DNA from: Mycolicibacterium sp. P1-5
GTDB taxonomy: Bacteria > Actinomycetota > Actinomycetes > Mycobacteriales > Mycobacteriaceae
Length of the DNA stretch: 64,000 nt
Assembly: GCF_008329565.1 (NCBI RefSeq)
Contig: NZ_NPKT01000011.1
Span: 62,001-126,000 of the forward strand
Reading direction: 5' to 3'
Each line of letters begins with the position of its first letter. The first letter of the stretch is position 1. The notes beneath the pieces are model-generated. The model saw nothing but the letters and a program-made list of their open reading frames with translations, was not told the DNA's origin and ran no database searches. Positions 45,296 through 53,766 of the stretch are shown in pieces. A program made the translations under genes and the position numbers.

Positions 45296-46317
45296 GTTTC
45301 CGGTCGCGGATGAAATCGATTCCGCTGCAGGTCATACCGAAGAACCAGTGGGCGCGCCAGCGGCCCACCTATCAGGATGCCCAGCCCGCGCTGATCAACG
45401 CCGCACTACGCCGGGCCCAAGACCGGCCCAGCGGCAACTGGTATGTCTTCGGCGCCAGCACCGATGTGCGCGCCAACCGGCCGTTCGGGACGAAGGTCGG
45501 CGGCCTGGAGATCGTCGCATGGCGACATCAGCAGGGCGGCCTGCACGTGGGGCCGGCGGCCTGCCCGCATCTGGGCGCCGATCTGGCTACCGGAAAGGTG
45601 GAGTGCGGCGGCTTGATCTGCCCGTGGCATGGGCTGCGACTCGAAGGCGGACGCGAATTCGGCTGGAAGCCGTTGCCCGCCCACGACGACGGTGTGCTGG
45701 TGTGGGTCCGGTTGGACAAGGTCGGCGGCCAACCCCCACTGGACGCCCCGGTGATTCCGGCCCGCCCGTCCGGGGTGCGGCTGGCGGCGGTGACCCGACT
45801 GGACGGCGTGTGCGAACCGTCCGACATCATCGCCAACCGGCTCGACCCTTGGCACGGCGCATGGTTTCACCCATATTCGTTCACCCAGTTGGAGGTGCTG
45901 AGCGCGCCGGCGGTCGACGCCGAGGAGAGCGCGGACCGGTTCCTGGTGGCGGTGACGTTCCGCATGGGGCGTCTGGGCGTGCCGGTGATCGCCGAGTTCG
46001 CCGCGCCGGAACCGCGGACCATCGTGATGCGGATCGTCGACGGCGAGGGCACCGGCAGTGTCGTCGAAACCCATGCCACCCCACTCGGACCGGGACCCGA
46101 CGGTCGCCCGCGCACAGCGGTGATCGAAGCCGTCGTCGCACAGTCCGACCGGACCGGCTTTCACCACTCGCTGCGCGTGGCGCCACTGATCACCCCGCTG
46201 ATGCGGCTTGCGGCGACCCGGCTGTGGCGTGACGATCTTGCCTACGCCGAGCGGCTGTACGCCCTGCGCACCCAGCGATCGGGACAACCGCCCGACCTCA
46301 CGCGACAACCCGGCTAG
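45292..46317 (+). CDS. Rieske [2Fe-2S] oxygenase-like protein (DUF5914-type)
   Basis: A 341-residue protein with an N-terminal Rieske domain: ligands Cys91-x-His93 ('CPHLGA') and Cys110-x-x-His113 ('CPWHGL'). A C-terminal region has 'NRLDPWHGAWFHPYSFTQ', which could hold a mononuclear metal site as in ring hydroxylases. As last gene of the carotenoid operon it probably hydroxylates or otherwise oxidises the aromatic or beta-ring carotenoid made upstream. Electron-transfer partners are not encoded nearby. The start overlaps crtU by 4 bp. Confidence 0.8.
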   Translation: MSFRSRMKSIPLQVIPKNQWARQRPTYQDAQPALINAALRRAQDRPSGNWYVFGASTDVRANRPFGTKVGGLEIVAWRHQQGGLHVGPAACPHLGADLATGKVECGGLICPWHGLRLEGGREFGWKPLPAHDDGVLVWVRLDKVGGQPPLDAPVIPARPSGVRLAAVTRLDGVCEPSDIIANRLDPWHGAWFHPYSFTQLEVLSAPAVDAEESADRFLVAVTFRMGRLGVPVIAEFAAPEPRTIVMRIVDGEGTGSVVETHATPLGPGPDGRPRTAVIEAVVAQSDRTGFHHSLRVAPLITPLMRLAATRLWRDDLAYAERLYALRTQRSGQPPDLTRQPG

Positions 46318-46326
46318 CCTCCGTCC

Positions 46327-47397
46327 ATGGCCAAGCGAGTCGTGATCTGGGGTACTGGTTTCGTCGGCCGCATGGTGATTCCCGAAGTGCTGGATCACCC
46401 CGACTTCGAGTTGGTCGGGGTCGGCGTCAGCAATCCGGCGAAGGTGGGCGTCGACGCGGGGGAGATCTGCGGCATCGGCAACGTCGGCATCCCGGCGACC
46501 GATGACGTCGACGCGCTGATCGGATGCGAGCCCGACGCGGTGGTGCACTACGGGCCGACGGCGGCGCAGGCCGATGCCAACATCGACCTCATCGGACGCT
46601 TCCTGCACGCAGGCATCGACGTGTGCTCGACCGCGATGACTCCATGGGTGTGGCCGAAAATGCACCTCAACCCGCCGAACTGGATCGACCCCATCACCCG
46701 GGCCTGCGAGGCCGGCCAGTCGTCGTGCTTCACCACGGGTATCGACCCCGGCTTCGCCAACGACCTGTTTCCGATGACCCTGATGGGCCTGACCTCCCAG
46801 GTGCGGCTGGTCCGCGCCTCCGAACTCCTGGACTACACCAATTACGAGGGCGACTACGAGTTCGAGATGGGCATCGGCCGCGAGCCCGAGTTCAAGCCGC
46901 TGCTGCAGAACTCCGACATTCTGGTGTTCGCCTGGGGCGCGACGGTGCCGATGATCGCCTACGCCGCGGGCATCGAGCTCGACGAGATCACCACCACCTG
47001 GGACAAGTGGGTGACTCCGACCGAGCGAACGACCGTCAAGGGCACCATCCCGGCCGGCCACGTTGCGGCGGTCCGGTTCACGATCAACGGTGTCTACAAG
47101 GGCGAAACCCGCATCCAGCTCGAGCACGTCAATCGGATCGGCCAGGACGCCGCCCCGGACTGGCCCTCGGGCACCCGGGACGACGTCTACCGCGTCGACA
47201 TCCAGGGGACCCCCAGCATCTTCCAGGAGACTGCATTCAGGTTCACCGACGGTTCGGGACGGGACGCCGCGACCGCGGGTTGCCTGTCGACCGGGCTACG
47301 GGCACTCAACGCCGTACCGGCCGTCAACGACCTGCCGCCAGGCTGGGTCACCCCGCTGGATCTGCCCTTGATCCCGGGCCGCGGCACTATTCGCTGA
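46327..47397 (+). CDS. DapB-like NAD(P)-dependent dehydrogenase
   Basis: A 356-residue Rossmann protein: 'VVIWGTGFVGRMVIPEVLDH' at the N-terminus, then 'DAVVHYGPTAAQADANIDL'. The layout matches mycobacterial proteins annotated as dihydrodipicolinate reductase-like or amine-dehydrogenase-like. The true substrate is unknown, and it is unlikely to be the lysine-pathway DapB. It starts 9 bp after the Rieske gene stop in the same direction, so it may be read through from the carotenoid operon. Confidence 0.75.
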   Translation: MAKRVVIWGTGFVGRMVIPEVLDHPDFELVGVGVSNPAKVGVDAGEICGIGNVGIPATDDVDALIGCEPDAVVHYGPTAAQADANIDLIGRFLHAGIDVCSTAMTPWVWPKMHLNPPNWIDPITRACEAGQSSCFTTGIDPGFANDLFPMTLMGLTSQVRLVRASELLDYTNYEGDYEFEMGIGREPEFKPLLQNSDILVFAWGATVPMIAYAAGIELDEITTTWDKWVTPTERTTVKGTIPAGHVAAVRFTINGVYKGETRIQLEHVNRIGQDAAPDWPSGTRDDVYRVDIQGTPSIFQETAFRFTDGSGRDAATAGCLSTGLRALNAVPAVNDLPPGWVTPLDLPLIPGRGTIR

Positions 47398-47501
47398 CGT
47401 AACGTCCCGCGGCTTCGGATCGACATATTCGGTGAATCCGAAGATCGCGCTGGGGTTGCCAGCATGCCCACGTGGCAGGCTGGGCGCCCGGATTGGACGA
47501 C

Positions 47502-49226
47502 ATGACAGACCCAACGAGGCCGGCGGTCGGCCTGTCGGTCGGCGCAACCACGCTGGCCGCTGTCACACCGGATAACTCGGTCACCCGCCCCCCGGTTATC
47601 ACGCTGCCCAGCGGCGTGGTGATCACGGACTTCGTCGACCGCGTCGGCGACCCGGTCGGGATCGTGGCGTCCGACGGCTCCATGCATCACGCAGAAACTT
47701 TGCTGGCCGAAGCGCTGCGGGGATTGGCCTATGCCGCCACGGCGGGGCGGCCGCTGCCGCCGACCGCCGCGATCACGTATCCCGCGCATTGGCGGCCGAA
47801 CGCCGTCGACGCGCTGCGTCGCGCCATCCGGCAGGTCCCTGAGTGGTCGGCCGAGGAGCCGCTTTTCATCCCGGACACCACCGCTGCGTTGACCGCCCTG
47901 GCCACCAATCCCGGGCTCCCCACCCGGGGCGTGATCGCGCTGTGCGATTTCGGCGGCAGCGGAACGTCGATCACGCTGGTCGACGGCGCCACCTCGGCGC
48001 CGATCGCGCCGACCCTGCGTCACCCCGACTTCTCCGGCGACCTCATCGACCAGGGCCTGTTGGCCCACGTGATCGCCGAACTTTCGGCCGGCGGAACGCT
48101 CGACATCACCGGCACCTCGGCGATCGGATCGCTGAGTCGGTTGCGGGCCGAGTGCCGGGCGGCCAAAGAACGGCTGTCGACGGTCACGGTCACCGCGTTG
48201 CCCGCCGAACTGCCCAATTTCCGCGGTGACGTGCGGCTCACCCGCACCGAGCTCGACGGCGTGATGCGCCACGCGCTGAATGAGTTCATCGCAATCCTGC
48301 AGGACACCCTGGCCCGCAATGGCGTGCGGCCGAGCCACCTGGCGGCGCTGGCCTCGATCGGCGGTGCTGCCGCGATTCCGGCTATCACCACGACCCTGTC
48401 CGAACACCTGCGTGTGCCGGTGATCACGACTGCGCGGCCAGCCCTCACCGGCGCCATCGGCGGCGCGCTGCGGGCAGCCCGTGGACCGGCCGACGACACC
48501 GCCACCGCAATGGCGCCGGCGCCCGTCGTGCCGGTCGCCCCTTTTGAACCCGCGCCGGCCGCCGCCACCGGGGTCGCGCTGGCCTGGTCAGAGGCGCCCG
48601 ATGTGCCGGACCCCGCGCCCGCCGCCGAGGCCGTGGCGCCGGTCGCCGCCGTCCGACCGCTGCTGGACTTCGAGCAAGAGCCCGAGCCGGCCGACTCCGC
48701 GCAAGCCGCGCCCGCCTGGTACCGGCGTCCGATGCCGGTGGTCGCCGCCGCGCTGCTGGTGATCTTGATGGCCGGCGCCGGAACTGCGGTCGCGCTGCGC
48801 GCCGACAGCAGCCCCGAGCCCGCCGTCACGCCCGCACCGAGCGTCACCACCACCCCGCAGGCGGCGGCACCCGCTCCACCTGCACCGACCGGTGACCCGA
48901 CGGCAGCGCCGGTGCAGAACCAGGCGGTGCAGCAGCCCCCCGCACCGCAGACGGTGGTGCGCCAGGCACCCGCGCCGGTGACCCAGACCCAGGTCGCGCA
49001 GGCGCCGCCGCCCCCAGCACCGCCACCGCCGGTCACCGAGACTCAGACGACGACGGTCGTCACCACCGAGGTGTCCACGCCGCCGCCGGTGACGCAGACC
49101 GAGACCCAGACGGTCGCACCGCCGACCCAGCAGTCTCAGCAACCGCGGTACATTCCGACCATCCCGCCGATCCCCACGATTCCCGGCCTGCCGCAGATCT
49201 TCGTGCAGCCGCCGGCCTCAGGTTGA
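47502..49226 (+). CDS. Membrane-anchored Hsp70-like ATPase with Pro-rich extracellular tail
   Basis: About 574 residues. The N-terminal ~330 residues are an actin/Hsp70-type nucleotide-binding domain: 'AVGLSVGATTLAAV', 'AAITYPAHWRPNAVDALRRA', 'VIALCDFGGSGTSITLVDGA', and 'LAALASIGGAAAIPAITTTL' near the adenosine site. There is no Hsp70 substrate-binding domain. Instead an acidic linker leads to one membrane helix (about 411-431, 'VVAAALLVILMAGAG') and a Pro/Gln/Thr-rich tail of ~140 residues ending 'PGLPQIFVQPPASG'. The tail should be outside the cell. The GTG at 47472 would add 10 residues. The 3' end overlaps the convergent methyltransferase gene by 9 bp. Confidence 0.8.
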   Translation: MTDPTRPAVGLSVGATTLAAVTPDNSVTRPPVITLPSGVVITDFVDRVGDPVGIVASDGSMHHAETLLAEALRGLAYAATAGRPLPPTAAITYPAHWRPNAVDALRRAIRQVPEWSAEEPLFIPDTTAALTALATNPGLPTRGVIALCDFGGSGTSITLVDGATSAPIAPTLRHPDFSGDLIDQGLLAHVIAELSAGGTLDITGTSAIGSLSRLRAECRAAKERLSTVTVTALPAELPNFRGDVRLTRTELDGVMRHALNEFIAILQDTLARNGVRPSHLAALASIGGAAAIPAITTTLSEHLRVPVITTARPALTGAIGGALRAARGPADDTATAMAPAPVVPVAPFEPAPAAATGVALAWSEAPDVPDPAPAAEAVAPVAAVRPLLDFEQEPEPADSAQAAPAWYRRPMPVVAAALLVILMAGAGTAVALRADSSPEPAVTPAPSVTTTPQAAAPAPPAPTGDPTAAPVQNQAVQQPPAPQTVVRQAPAPVTQTQVAQAPPPPAPPPPVTETQTTTVVTTEVSTPPPVTQTETQTVAPPTQQSQQPRYIPTIPPIPTIPGLPQIFVQPPASG

Positions 49227-50330
49227 GCGGCGCCGCTTCTCCAGTACGACGAGCGCCAGCGGGATGGACATCTGCGCCGGCGCTGCGGTGAGCGCAGCCG
49301 CTAGGGCGGCATGCAGCTGGTCGACGAATTCGCGGCGCCGCTTACTGCGCCGGTCACGGCCCCGGCCGGGGTCAGCCTCGGCGTCCACTGCGGCGGCGAG
49401 CGTGGGAAACATCGAAGCACGAAGGAAGTCAGCCCAATTCGTGCCGAAGGCGGCGGCGTCCTTGTCGTTCTGGTACTGCGCCCAGAATCGGTCCTCGCCA
49501 TTGAACAGTTGCAGGTCCTCGATCGAGAGGCCTTCGAATCGACCCGACGGGTGAAACGGTGCGCGGAAGTCCTTCTCGTCGCGGCCCGTCGAGGGGACGG
49601 ACATGCGACGTACCTCGTCGGCGGTGATCAGCCCATCGCTGACGAATTGGCCCAACGCGGTCATGATGGCCTCGAAGGCGGCCTCGAATCCCGAAGTCCC
49701 ATCAGGCTTCAGCCCGACGGTCAGCACCAGCAGTCGGCCCCCGGGCGCCAGTTCACGACCGCGGAAGGCGATGAAGTTCCGCCAGTCCTCGGCGGCCTGG
49801 CGAGCGTAGGCGCGGCGGGCTTCCTCGTCGGTGCTGTAGGAGATCTCGACGTGGTCGGGGATCGCCGTCGGCACCCGGCGCAGCCAGTGGATGGCCCATG
49901 AACTCCAGCCCAGCGCGATGCTGTCCGATGGCAGAATCTGGCCATAGAACGAGCGCCCCACCACCGAGGCGTAGGTCGCCGAATCCCTTTTGAGGTAGCT
50001 GTCCTGATCGTCGGCCAGCGTGCCGAACAAGGTGGTGAAATCGTTGTCGGGCACGTCGGTGTGGGCGACCAGGATTGCGTGGTCGGAGCGGGTGCGCTTG
50101 CGGATGATCTCGATTGCCGCCCCGATCGGCAGCAGCGAGTTGTAACCCGTCGACGCACCGTAGTCGGCGATAGCGATGGGCTGCGGCGCCCTCGGGATGG
50201 TGATATTACGGGCCGCTTCTTCAAAACGGGTTGTCGCAGTTCGTAATCCAGCTGCCTGCAGCCGTGATGATTCGGTATAGGTGTGGCTGCCCATCGGCTG
50301 TGGGCGCACGACGATGCTGGACTCGCGCAA
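49218..50330 (-). CDS. SABATH-type carboxyl methyltransferase
   Basis: About 370 residues resembling plant SABATH (salicylate/jasmonate carboxyl) methyltransferases. 'IADYGASTGYNSLLPIG' corresponds to SAM motif I, 'LPSDSIALGWSSWAIHWL' mirrors the plant 'SSYSLHWLS' substrate-pocket motif, and 'LAPGGRLLVLTVG' follows. It should transfer a methyl group from SAM to a small carboxylic acid. The start is ambiguous. TTG 50330 has AGGAG at 6-nt spacing overlapping the end of the upstream gene; ATG 50294 lacks a clear site. The longer open frame to 51071 only shadows neighbours. Confidence 0.78.
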   Translation of the reverse strand: MRESSIVVRPQPMGSHTYTESSRLQAAGLRTATTRFEEAARNITIPRAPQPIAIADYGASTGYNSLLPIGAAIEIIRKRTRSDHAILVAHTDVPDNDFTTLFGTLADDQDSYLKRDSATYASVVGRSFYGQILPSDSIALGWSSWAIHWLRRVPTAIPDHVEISYSTDEEARRAYARQAAEDWRNFIAFRGRELAPGGRLLVLTVGLKPDGTSGFEAAFEAIMTALGQFVSDGLITADEVRRMSVPSTGRDEKDFRAPFHPSGRFEGLSIEDLQLFNGEDRFWAQYQNDKDAAAFGTNWADFLRASMFPTLAAAVDAEADPGRGRDRRSKRRREFVDQLHAALAAALTAAPAQMSIPLALVVLEKRRRST

Positions 50331-50332
50331 TG

Positions 50333-50572
50333 TCAGCTCCTGCGACGACGGTGCAGCAACAGCCCGACCACGAGGCCGACGACCGCCATCGCGGTCAGCA
50401 ACAGCCACATCGGGTATTCGACGGTGATCCACAGGACGTGTACCCGCTGCCGCTCGCGATTCTGGGCGATGAAGATAGCCGCCAGCACGACCAGGGTGAT
50501 GGCCAACCAGTAGCGCAGAGCGAAACGCCGCACCGCGCCTCCGGTGGGCTGGTCGACTTCCTCTCTGGACAT
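50333..50572 (-). CDS. LapA-domain (DUF1049) small membrane protein
   Basis: A 79-residue protein with two membrane helices ('YWLAITLVVLAAIFIAQNRE' and 'MWLLLTAMAVVGLVVGLLLH') and a basic C-terminus 'RRRRS'. The 'FIAQNRERQRVHVLWITVEY' spacing matches LapA/DUF1049 proteins, which in E. coli act in lipopolysaccharide assembly. The mycobacterial role is unknown. Its end overlaps the ribosome-binding site of the methyltransferase gene. Confidence 0.78.
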   Translation of the reverse strand: MSREEVDQPTGGAVRRFALRYWLAITLVVLAAIFIAQNRERQRVHVLWITVEYPMWLLLTAMAVVGLVVGLLLHRRRRS

Positions 50573-50654
50573 CGCAACCTCCCCGTGTGTCAGAAGTCAA
50601 CGTTAGTCGCTGGTGGCAGATTCGGCGGAGAACTCGAGCCGGTGAGCTACCCGC

Positions 50655-51335
50655 GTGACACACTTTCTCACCATGGCCGGCACCAAGACCGTCTCCCGCA
50701 TCCTGATGCTTTCGGGAGTCTTGATGATGGTGATCGGTGGCGTCGGCTTCATCGTCATGATGGTCCTCAACGCTTTCGTGCTCGATGAGTTCGACGCTTA
50801 CGGCGAGGTGCCGATTCCCGGTTCGGGTCAGGTGCAACTGCCGGCCGGACAAACGCAGATCAGTTTTCACACCTCGGTGATCGGTTCGCCGTCGAGTGGG
50901 TTCCCGTTGCCTGCATTGCGGCTCGACATCGTCCCGCCGGAGGGTGTGGCCGAGCCGGTGCTGACCGAAGACCATGGCACCTTGACGACCGTCAACAGCG
51001 ACACCCATATCCGGATCTGGACGGCCGACATCCCCGCGGCAGGCACCTACCGGATCCGCACCGACGGGCAAATGAACGGCTACATCAACCCGCGGCTGGC
51101 GTTCGGCAAGGAGAATGGCGCGGGGTATCTGCCCTGGGTCTTCGGGGGAATCTTCGGACTCGGCCTGCTGGACCTGATCGCGTCGCTGTTCATGCGCAAG
51201 CAGCGGCCCGCTGGTCAGCCGCCGTTCACCCCGACCGATCTGGAACAGTTGAAAACGCTGGCTGCCCTGCGTGATTCAGGTGCGTTGACGCAAGACGAGT
51301 TCGACGCGGAGAAACACCGGATCCTGGGCGAGTAG
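50655..51335 (+). CDS. SHOCT-domain membrane protein
   Basis: About 226 residues. There is an N-terminal helix ('ILMLSGVLMMVIGGVGFIVM'), an extracytoplasmic beta-rich region of ~110 residues, and a second helix ('YLPWVFGGIFGLGLLDLIAS'). The C-terminal SHOCT motif is 'LEQLKTLAALRDSGALTQDE' with 'FDAEKHRIL'. SHOCT segments are short oligomerisation motifs often found in envelope proteins. GTG 50655 has GGTGAG upstream; ATG 50673 is an equally plausible start. Confidence 0.72.
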   Translation: MTHFLTMAGTKTVSRILMLSGVLMMVIGGVGFIVMMVLNAFVLDEFDAYGEVPIPGSGQVQLPAGQTQISFHTSVIGSPSSGFPLPALRLDIVPPEGVAEPVLTEDHGTLTTVNSDTHIRIWTADIPAAGTYRIRTDGQMNGYINPRLAFGKENGAGYLPWVFGGIFGLGLLDLIASLFMRKQRPAGQPPFTPTDLEQLKTLAALRDSGALTQDEFDAEKHRILGE

Positions 51336-51346
51336 GCTCGGGCGGC

Positions 51347-52504
51347 GTGAAGGCTGTCAGCTGTGTACGCGGCGCGTTGTCGGTGATCGAGTTGCCCGAC
51401 CCGGTACCTGATCGCGGCCAACTGGTGGTCAATGTCGCCGGCTGTGGCATCTGCGGATCGGATCTGCATGCCAAGGACCACGCCGACGAACTCGCGGATG
51501 TCTTCAACGAGGTCGGTTACCGGGACGGTATGCGCGCCGACACACCGACGGTGATGGGCCACGAGTTCTCGGGAGAGGTGGCCGAGCGGGGCCGCAAGGT
51601 TGCCAAGGAGTTCAAGCCCGGAACACCGGTGGTCTCCCTCCCGATGGTTCGGCGTCACGGGTCGCCGCAGATGACCGGCTTGTCACCATTGGCTCCCGGC
51701 GCGTACGCCGAGCAGGTCGTCGTGGAGGCGGCCATGACCTTTACGGTCCCCAACGGCCTGTCGCTCGACATCGCGGCGCTGACCGAGCCGATGGCCGTCG
51801 CACTTCATGCAGTACGCCGAAGCGAGATCAAGAAGCGCGACACCGCGATCGTGATCGGCTGTGGTCCCGTCGGCCTTGCGGTCATCTGTCAACTGAAGGC
51901 CATGGGCGTGGGAACGATTGTGGCCAGCGACTTTTCATCGGGGCGGCGGGCGCTGGCCACGCAGTGCGGTGCCGACGTCGTCGTCGACCCCGCGGTGGAC
52001 TCGCCGTATGACAAGGCGGCGGGCAAGGGTGTGGTGACCGATTTCTCCGGGCTCGCCGAACTCGGGCTCGGCGCAATGGAGAAACTGCGGAAGCTGCCCG
52101 GCTGGTCGCACGTCTATCGTGCCGTCGACGCACTCGGTGCTGCCGGCCCCAAGCGGCCGGTGATCTTTGAGTGTGTCGGCGTGCCAGGGATGATCGACGG
52201 GATCGTTGCCGCGGCGCCATTGAATTCGCGGGTGGTGGTCGTGGGTGTCTGCATGGGCAGCGACCAGCTGCGTCCTGCGATCGCCCTCGGCAAAGAGGTC
52301 GATCTACGGTTCGTATTCTGTTACACGCCACTGGAATTCCGCGACACCCTGTACATGCTGGCTGACGGCAAGGTCGACGGGTCGCCGTTGATCACCGGCA
52401 AGGTCGGGCTGGACGGCGTGGCCGCGGCGTTCGCCGCATTGCGAGATCCGGAGACGCACGCGAAGATCCTCGTCGATCCGCAGAGCGTGGTGACCGCGCC
52501 GTGA
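51347..52504 (+). CDS. Zinc-dependent alcohol dehydrogenase (MDR family)
   Basis: A 385-residue medium-chain dehydrogenase. 'AGCGICGSDLHAKDH' and 'VMGHEFSGEV' give the catalytic zinc ligands, and 'VIGCGPVGLAVICQLKAMG' is the NAD(P) fold. The four-Cys structural zinc loop seen in MscR-type enzymes is missing, with 'SLPMVRRHGSPQMTGLSPLA' in its place. The substrate is unknown. It begins 11 bp after the SHOCT gene stop. Confidence 0.8.
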   Translation: MKAVSCVRGALSVIELPDPVPDRGQLVVNVAGCGICGSDLHAKDHADELADVFNEVGYRDGMRADTPTVMGHEFSGEVAERGRKVAKEFKPGTPVVSLPMVRRHGSPQMTGLSPLAPGAYAEQVVVEAAMTFTVPNGLSLDIAALTEPMAVALHAVRRSEIKKRDTAIVIGCGPVGLAVICQLKAMGVGTIVASDFSSGRRALATQCGADVVVDPAVDSPYDKAAGKGVVTDFSGLAELGLGAMEKLRKLPGWSHVYRAVDALGAAGPKRPVIFECVGVPGMIDGIVAAAPLNSRVVVVGVCMGSDQLRPAIALGKEVDLRFVFCYTPLEFRDTLYMLADGKVDGSPLITGKVGLDGVAAAFAALRDPETHAKILVDPQSVVTAP

Positions 52505-52540
52505 CGAAGGTTCGTTCGAGCACGCGCGGTCACCTCCCGG

Positions 52541-52768
52541 CTATGCGACGGGTTGGCCTGCGGCGATCGCCTTGACGTCGGCGGTATGCAGCGGATGACC
52601 GCCCACGCCCCAGTCACCACTGATGACCTCCTCGACGACCACCCAGGTGACGGGTCGCATGTTCTCGCCCTCGATGTCAACCATGGCGTCGGTCACCTTC
52701 TGGATGATCTCCTGCTTCTGTGCCGCCGAGAACACTCCCTCGATGACTTTCACGTTGACGAATGGCAT
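52541..52768 (-). CDS. 4-oxalocrotonate tautomerase family protein
   Basis: A 75-residue tautomerase: Pro at position 2 ('MPFVNVKVIEGVFSAAQKQE') is the catalytic base after Met removal, and the beta-alpha-beta unit ends in 'TWVVVEEVISGDWGVGGH'. It is expected to form oligomers and tautomerise small keto-acids. AAAAGGAG precedes the ATG. It lies 14 bp after the CMD-like gene in one operon. Confidence 0.82.
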   Translation of the reverse strand: MPFVNVKVIEGVFSAAQKQEIIQKVTDAMVDIEGENMRPVTWVVVEEVISGDWGVGGHPLHTADVKAIAAGQPVA

Positions 52769-52782
52769 CGTCTTCTCCTTTT

Positions 52783-53412
52783 CTATTCTCCTGCCGGCCA
52801 GCGGAATTGATGACCGGTACGGCTGGTCGCGGTAAGGTCCGCGAAGCGTGGTGTGTTCGGTTCGAGCGGTAGCCGAAGTCCGTTGACGAGGTAGCTGACC
52901 ATGCGGTAGTAGCCGGCGAGCATGAGCAATTCGATGATCGCCTCGTCCGAGTAGTGCTGCGTGAGGCTCTCCCACAGGCTGTCATCGACGTTGCAGAACT
53001 GATGCAGGCTGTCGCAGAGTCGGATGAGAACTCGGTCCTCGTCGACCCAGTGTTCCTCGTTCGCATCGCCTTTCACCAGTGATGCAATCTGTGGTGCATC
53101 CAGGCCAGCCGTGGTGGCGTACGCCGCTACGTGTACGCCCCACTCGTATTCGGCATTGCACAGTGCGGTTGTGCGGTCGATGACGATCTCGCGCTGCCGG
53201 ATGGTCAGGTGTCCGCGATCGAGAAGTCCTGAGCTGAACAGCTTGAAAAACAACCGACGATCGCGGGCCAGTGTGGTGAAGAGAATCAGCGGTTCAGCGC
53301 CTCGCATCAGTGCGTCTATGGCGCCTTGGATGTCGGCGGGAAGTGGAGCGGAGGCCGGGCCCACACGAGCGCTATGATTCTTATAGCGTGTCATGGTTGC
53401 GACGATACCCAT
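52783..53412 (-). CDS. Carboxymuconolactone decarboxylase-like protein
   Basis: About 209 residues of CMD/AhpD-like helices: 'LFFKLFSSGLLDRGHLTIRQ' followed by 'REIVIDRTTALCNAEYEWGV' and 'HVAAYATTAGLDAPQI'. The AhpD CxxC pair is replaced by a single Cys in 'ALCNAEYEW', which favours a decarboxylase/hydrolase or non-redox role. The ATG at 53412 is close to a TACATT -10-like element; ATG 53394 is the alternative. It is followed by the tautomerase gene and divergent from the HxlR regulator. Confidence 0.75.
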   Translation of the reverse strand: MGIVATMTRYKNHSARVGPASAPLPADIQGAIDALMRGAEPLILFTTLARDRRLFFKLFSSGLLDRGHLTIRQREIVIDRTTALCNAEYEWGVHVAAYATTAGLDAPQIASLVKGDANEEHWVDEDRVLIRLCDSLHQFCNVDDSLWESLTQHYSDEAIIELLMLAGYYRMVSYLVNGLRLPLEPNTPRFADLTATSRTGHQFRWPAGE

Positions 53413-53418
53413 GCGTGC

Positions 53419-53429
53419 TACAAAATGTA
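53419..53429. promoter_or_regulatory. Candidate HxlR operator in the divergent promoter
   Basis: TACA-AAA-TGTA is a small perfect palindrome in the 21 bp between the start codons of the CMD-like and HxlR genes. It overlaps the minus-strand -10-like TACATT (53424-53429). A second palindrome, GCTAT-N7-ATAGC (53371-53387), lies within the first codons of the CMD-like gene. Confidence 0.4.
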
Positions 53430-53433
53430 AAGC

Positions 53434-53766
53434 ATGAATGTTCCCAAGCTCGGCCGGCCTGCGCGTGGCTCGTCGAGCGGGCGCCCGATCATGGTCGTTC
53501 TCGACGTGCTCGGCAGGCGCGGCGCACTGCGCGTGTTGTGGGAACTGCGCGACGGGCCATTGACTTTCCGCGCTCTTCAGGAGGCGTGTGAGACCAATCC
53601 GGGCTCGCTCAACTCGCGCCTGAAGGATCTACGCGAGCTTGGAACCGTAGTGCACGACGACGGCGGTTATCGCCTGACTGACAGTGGTCGTAGCCTCATG
53701 GCGACTCTGCAGAGTCTCCAAAGCTGGTCCGAGGACTGGGCCTCAGGTGCTGAGCCAAAAGGCTAG
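53434..53766 (+). CDS. HxlR/MarR-like winged-helix regulator
   Basis: A 110-residue winged-helix protein. 'VLDVLGRRGALRVLWELRDG' and 'PLTFRALQEACETNPGSLNS' followed by 'RLKDLRELGTVVHDDGGYRL' match the HxlR fold. HxlR regulators often sense electrophiles or aldehydes and act on adjacent genes, so the divergent CMD-tautomerase pair is the likely target. Its stop overlaps that of the convergent MBL gene (CTAG). Confidence 0.75.
   Translation: MNVPKLGRPARGSSSGRPIMVVLDVLGRRGALRVLWELRDGPLTFRALQEACETNPGSLNSRLKDLRELGTVVHDDGGYRLTDSGRSLMATLQSLQSWSEDWASGAEPKG

Noticed and set aside
50331..51071. N-terminal extension of the SABATH methyltransferase frame
   Set aside because: It runs through the LapA-domain gene in another frame and under the divergent SHOCT gene; family similarity starts only near 50330-50294.
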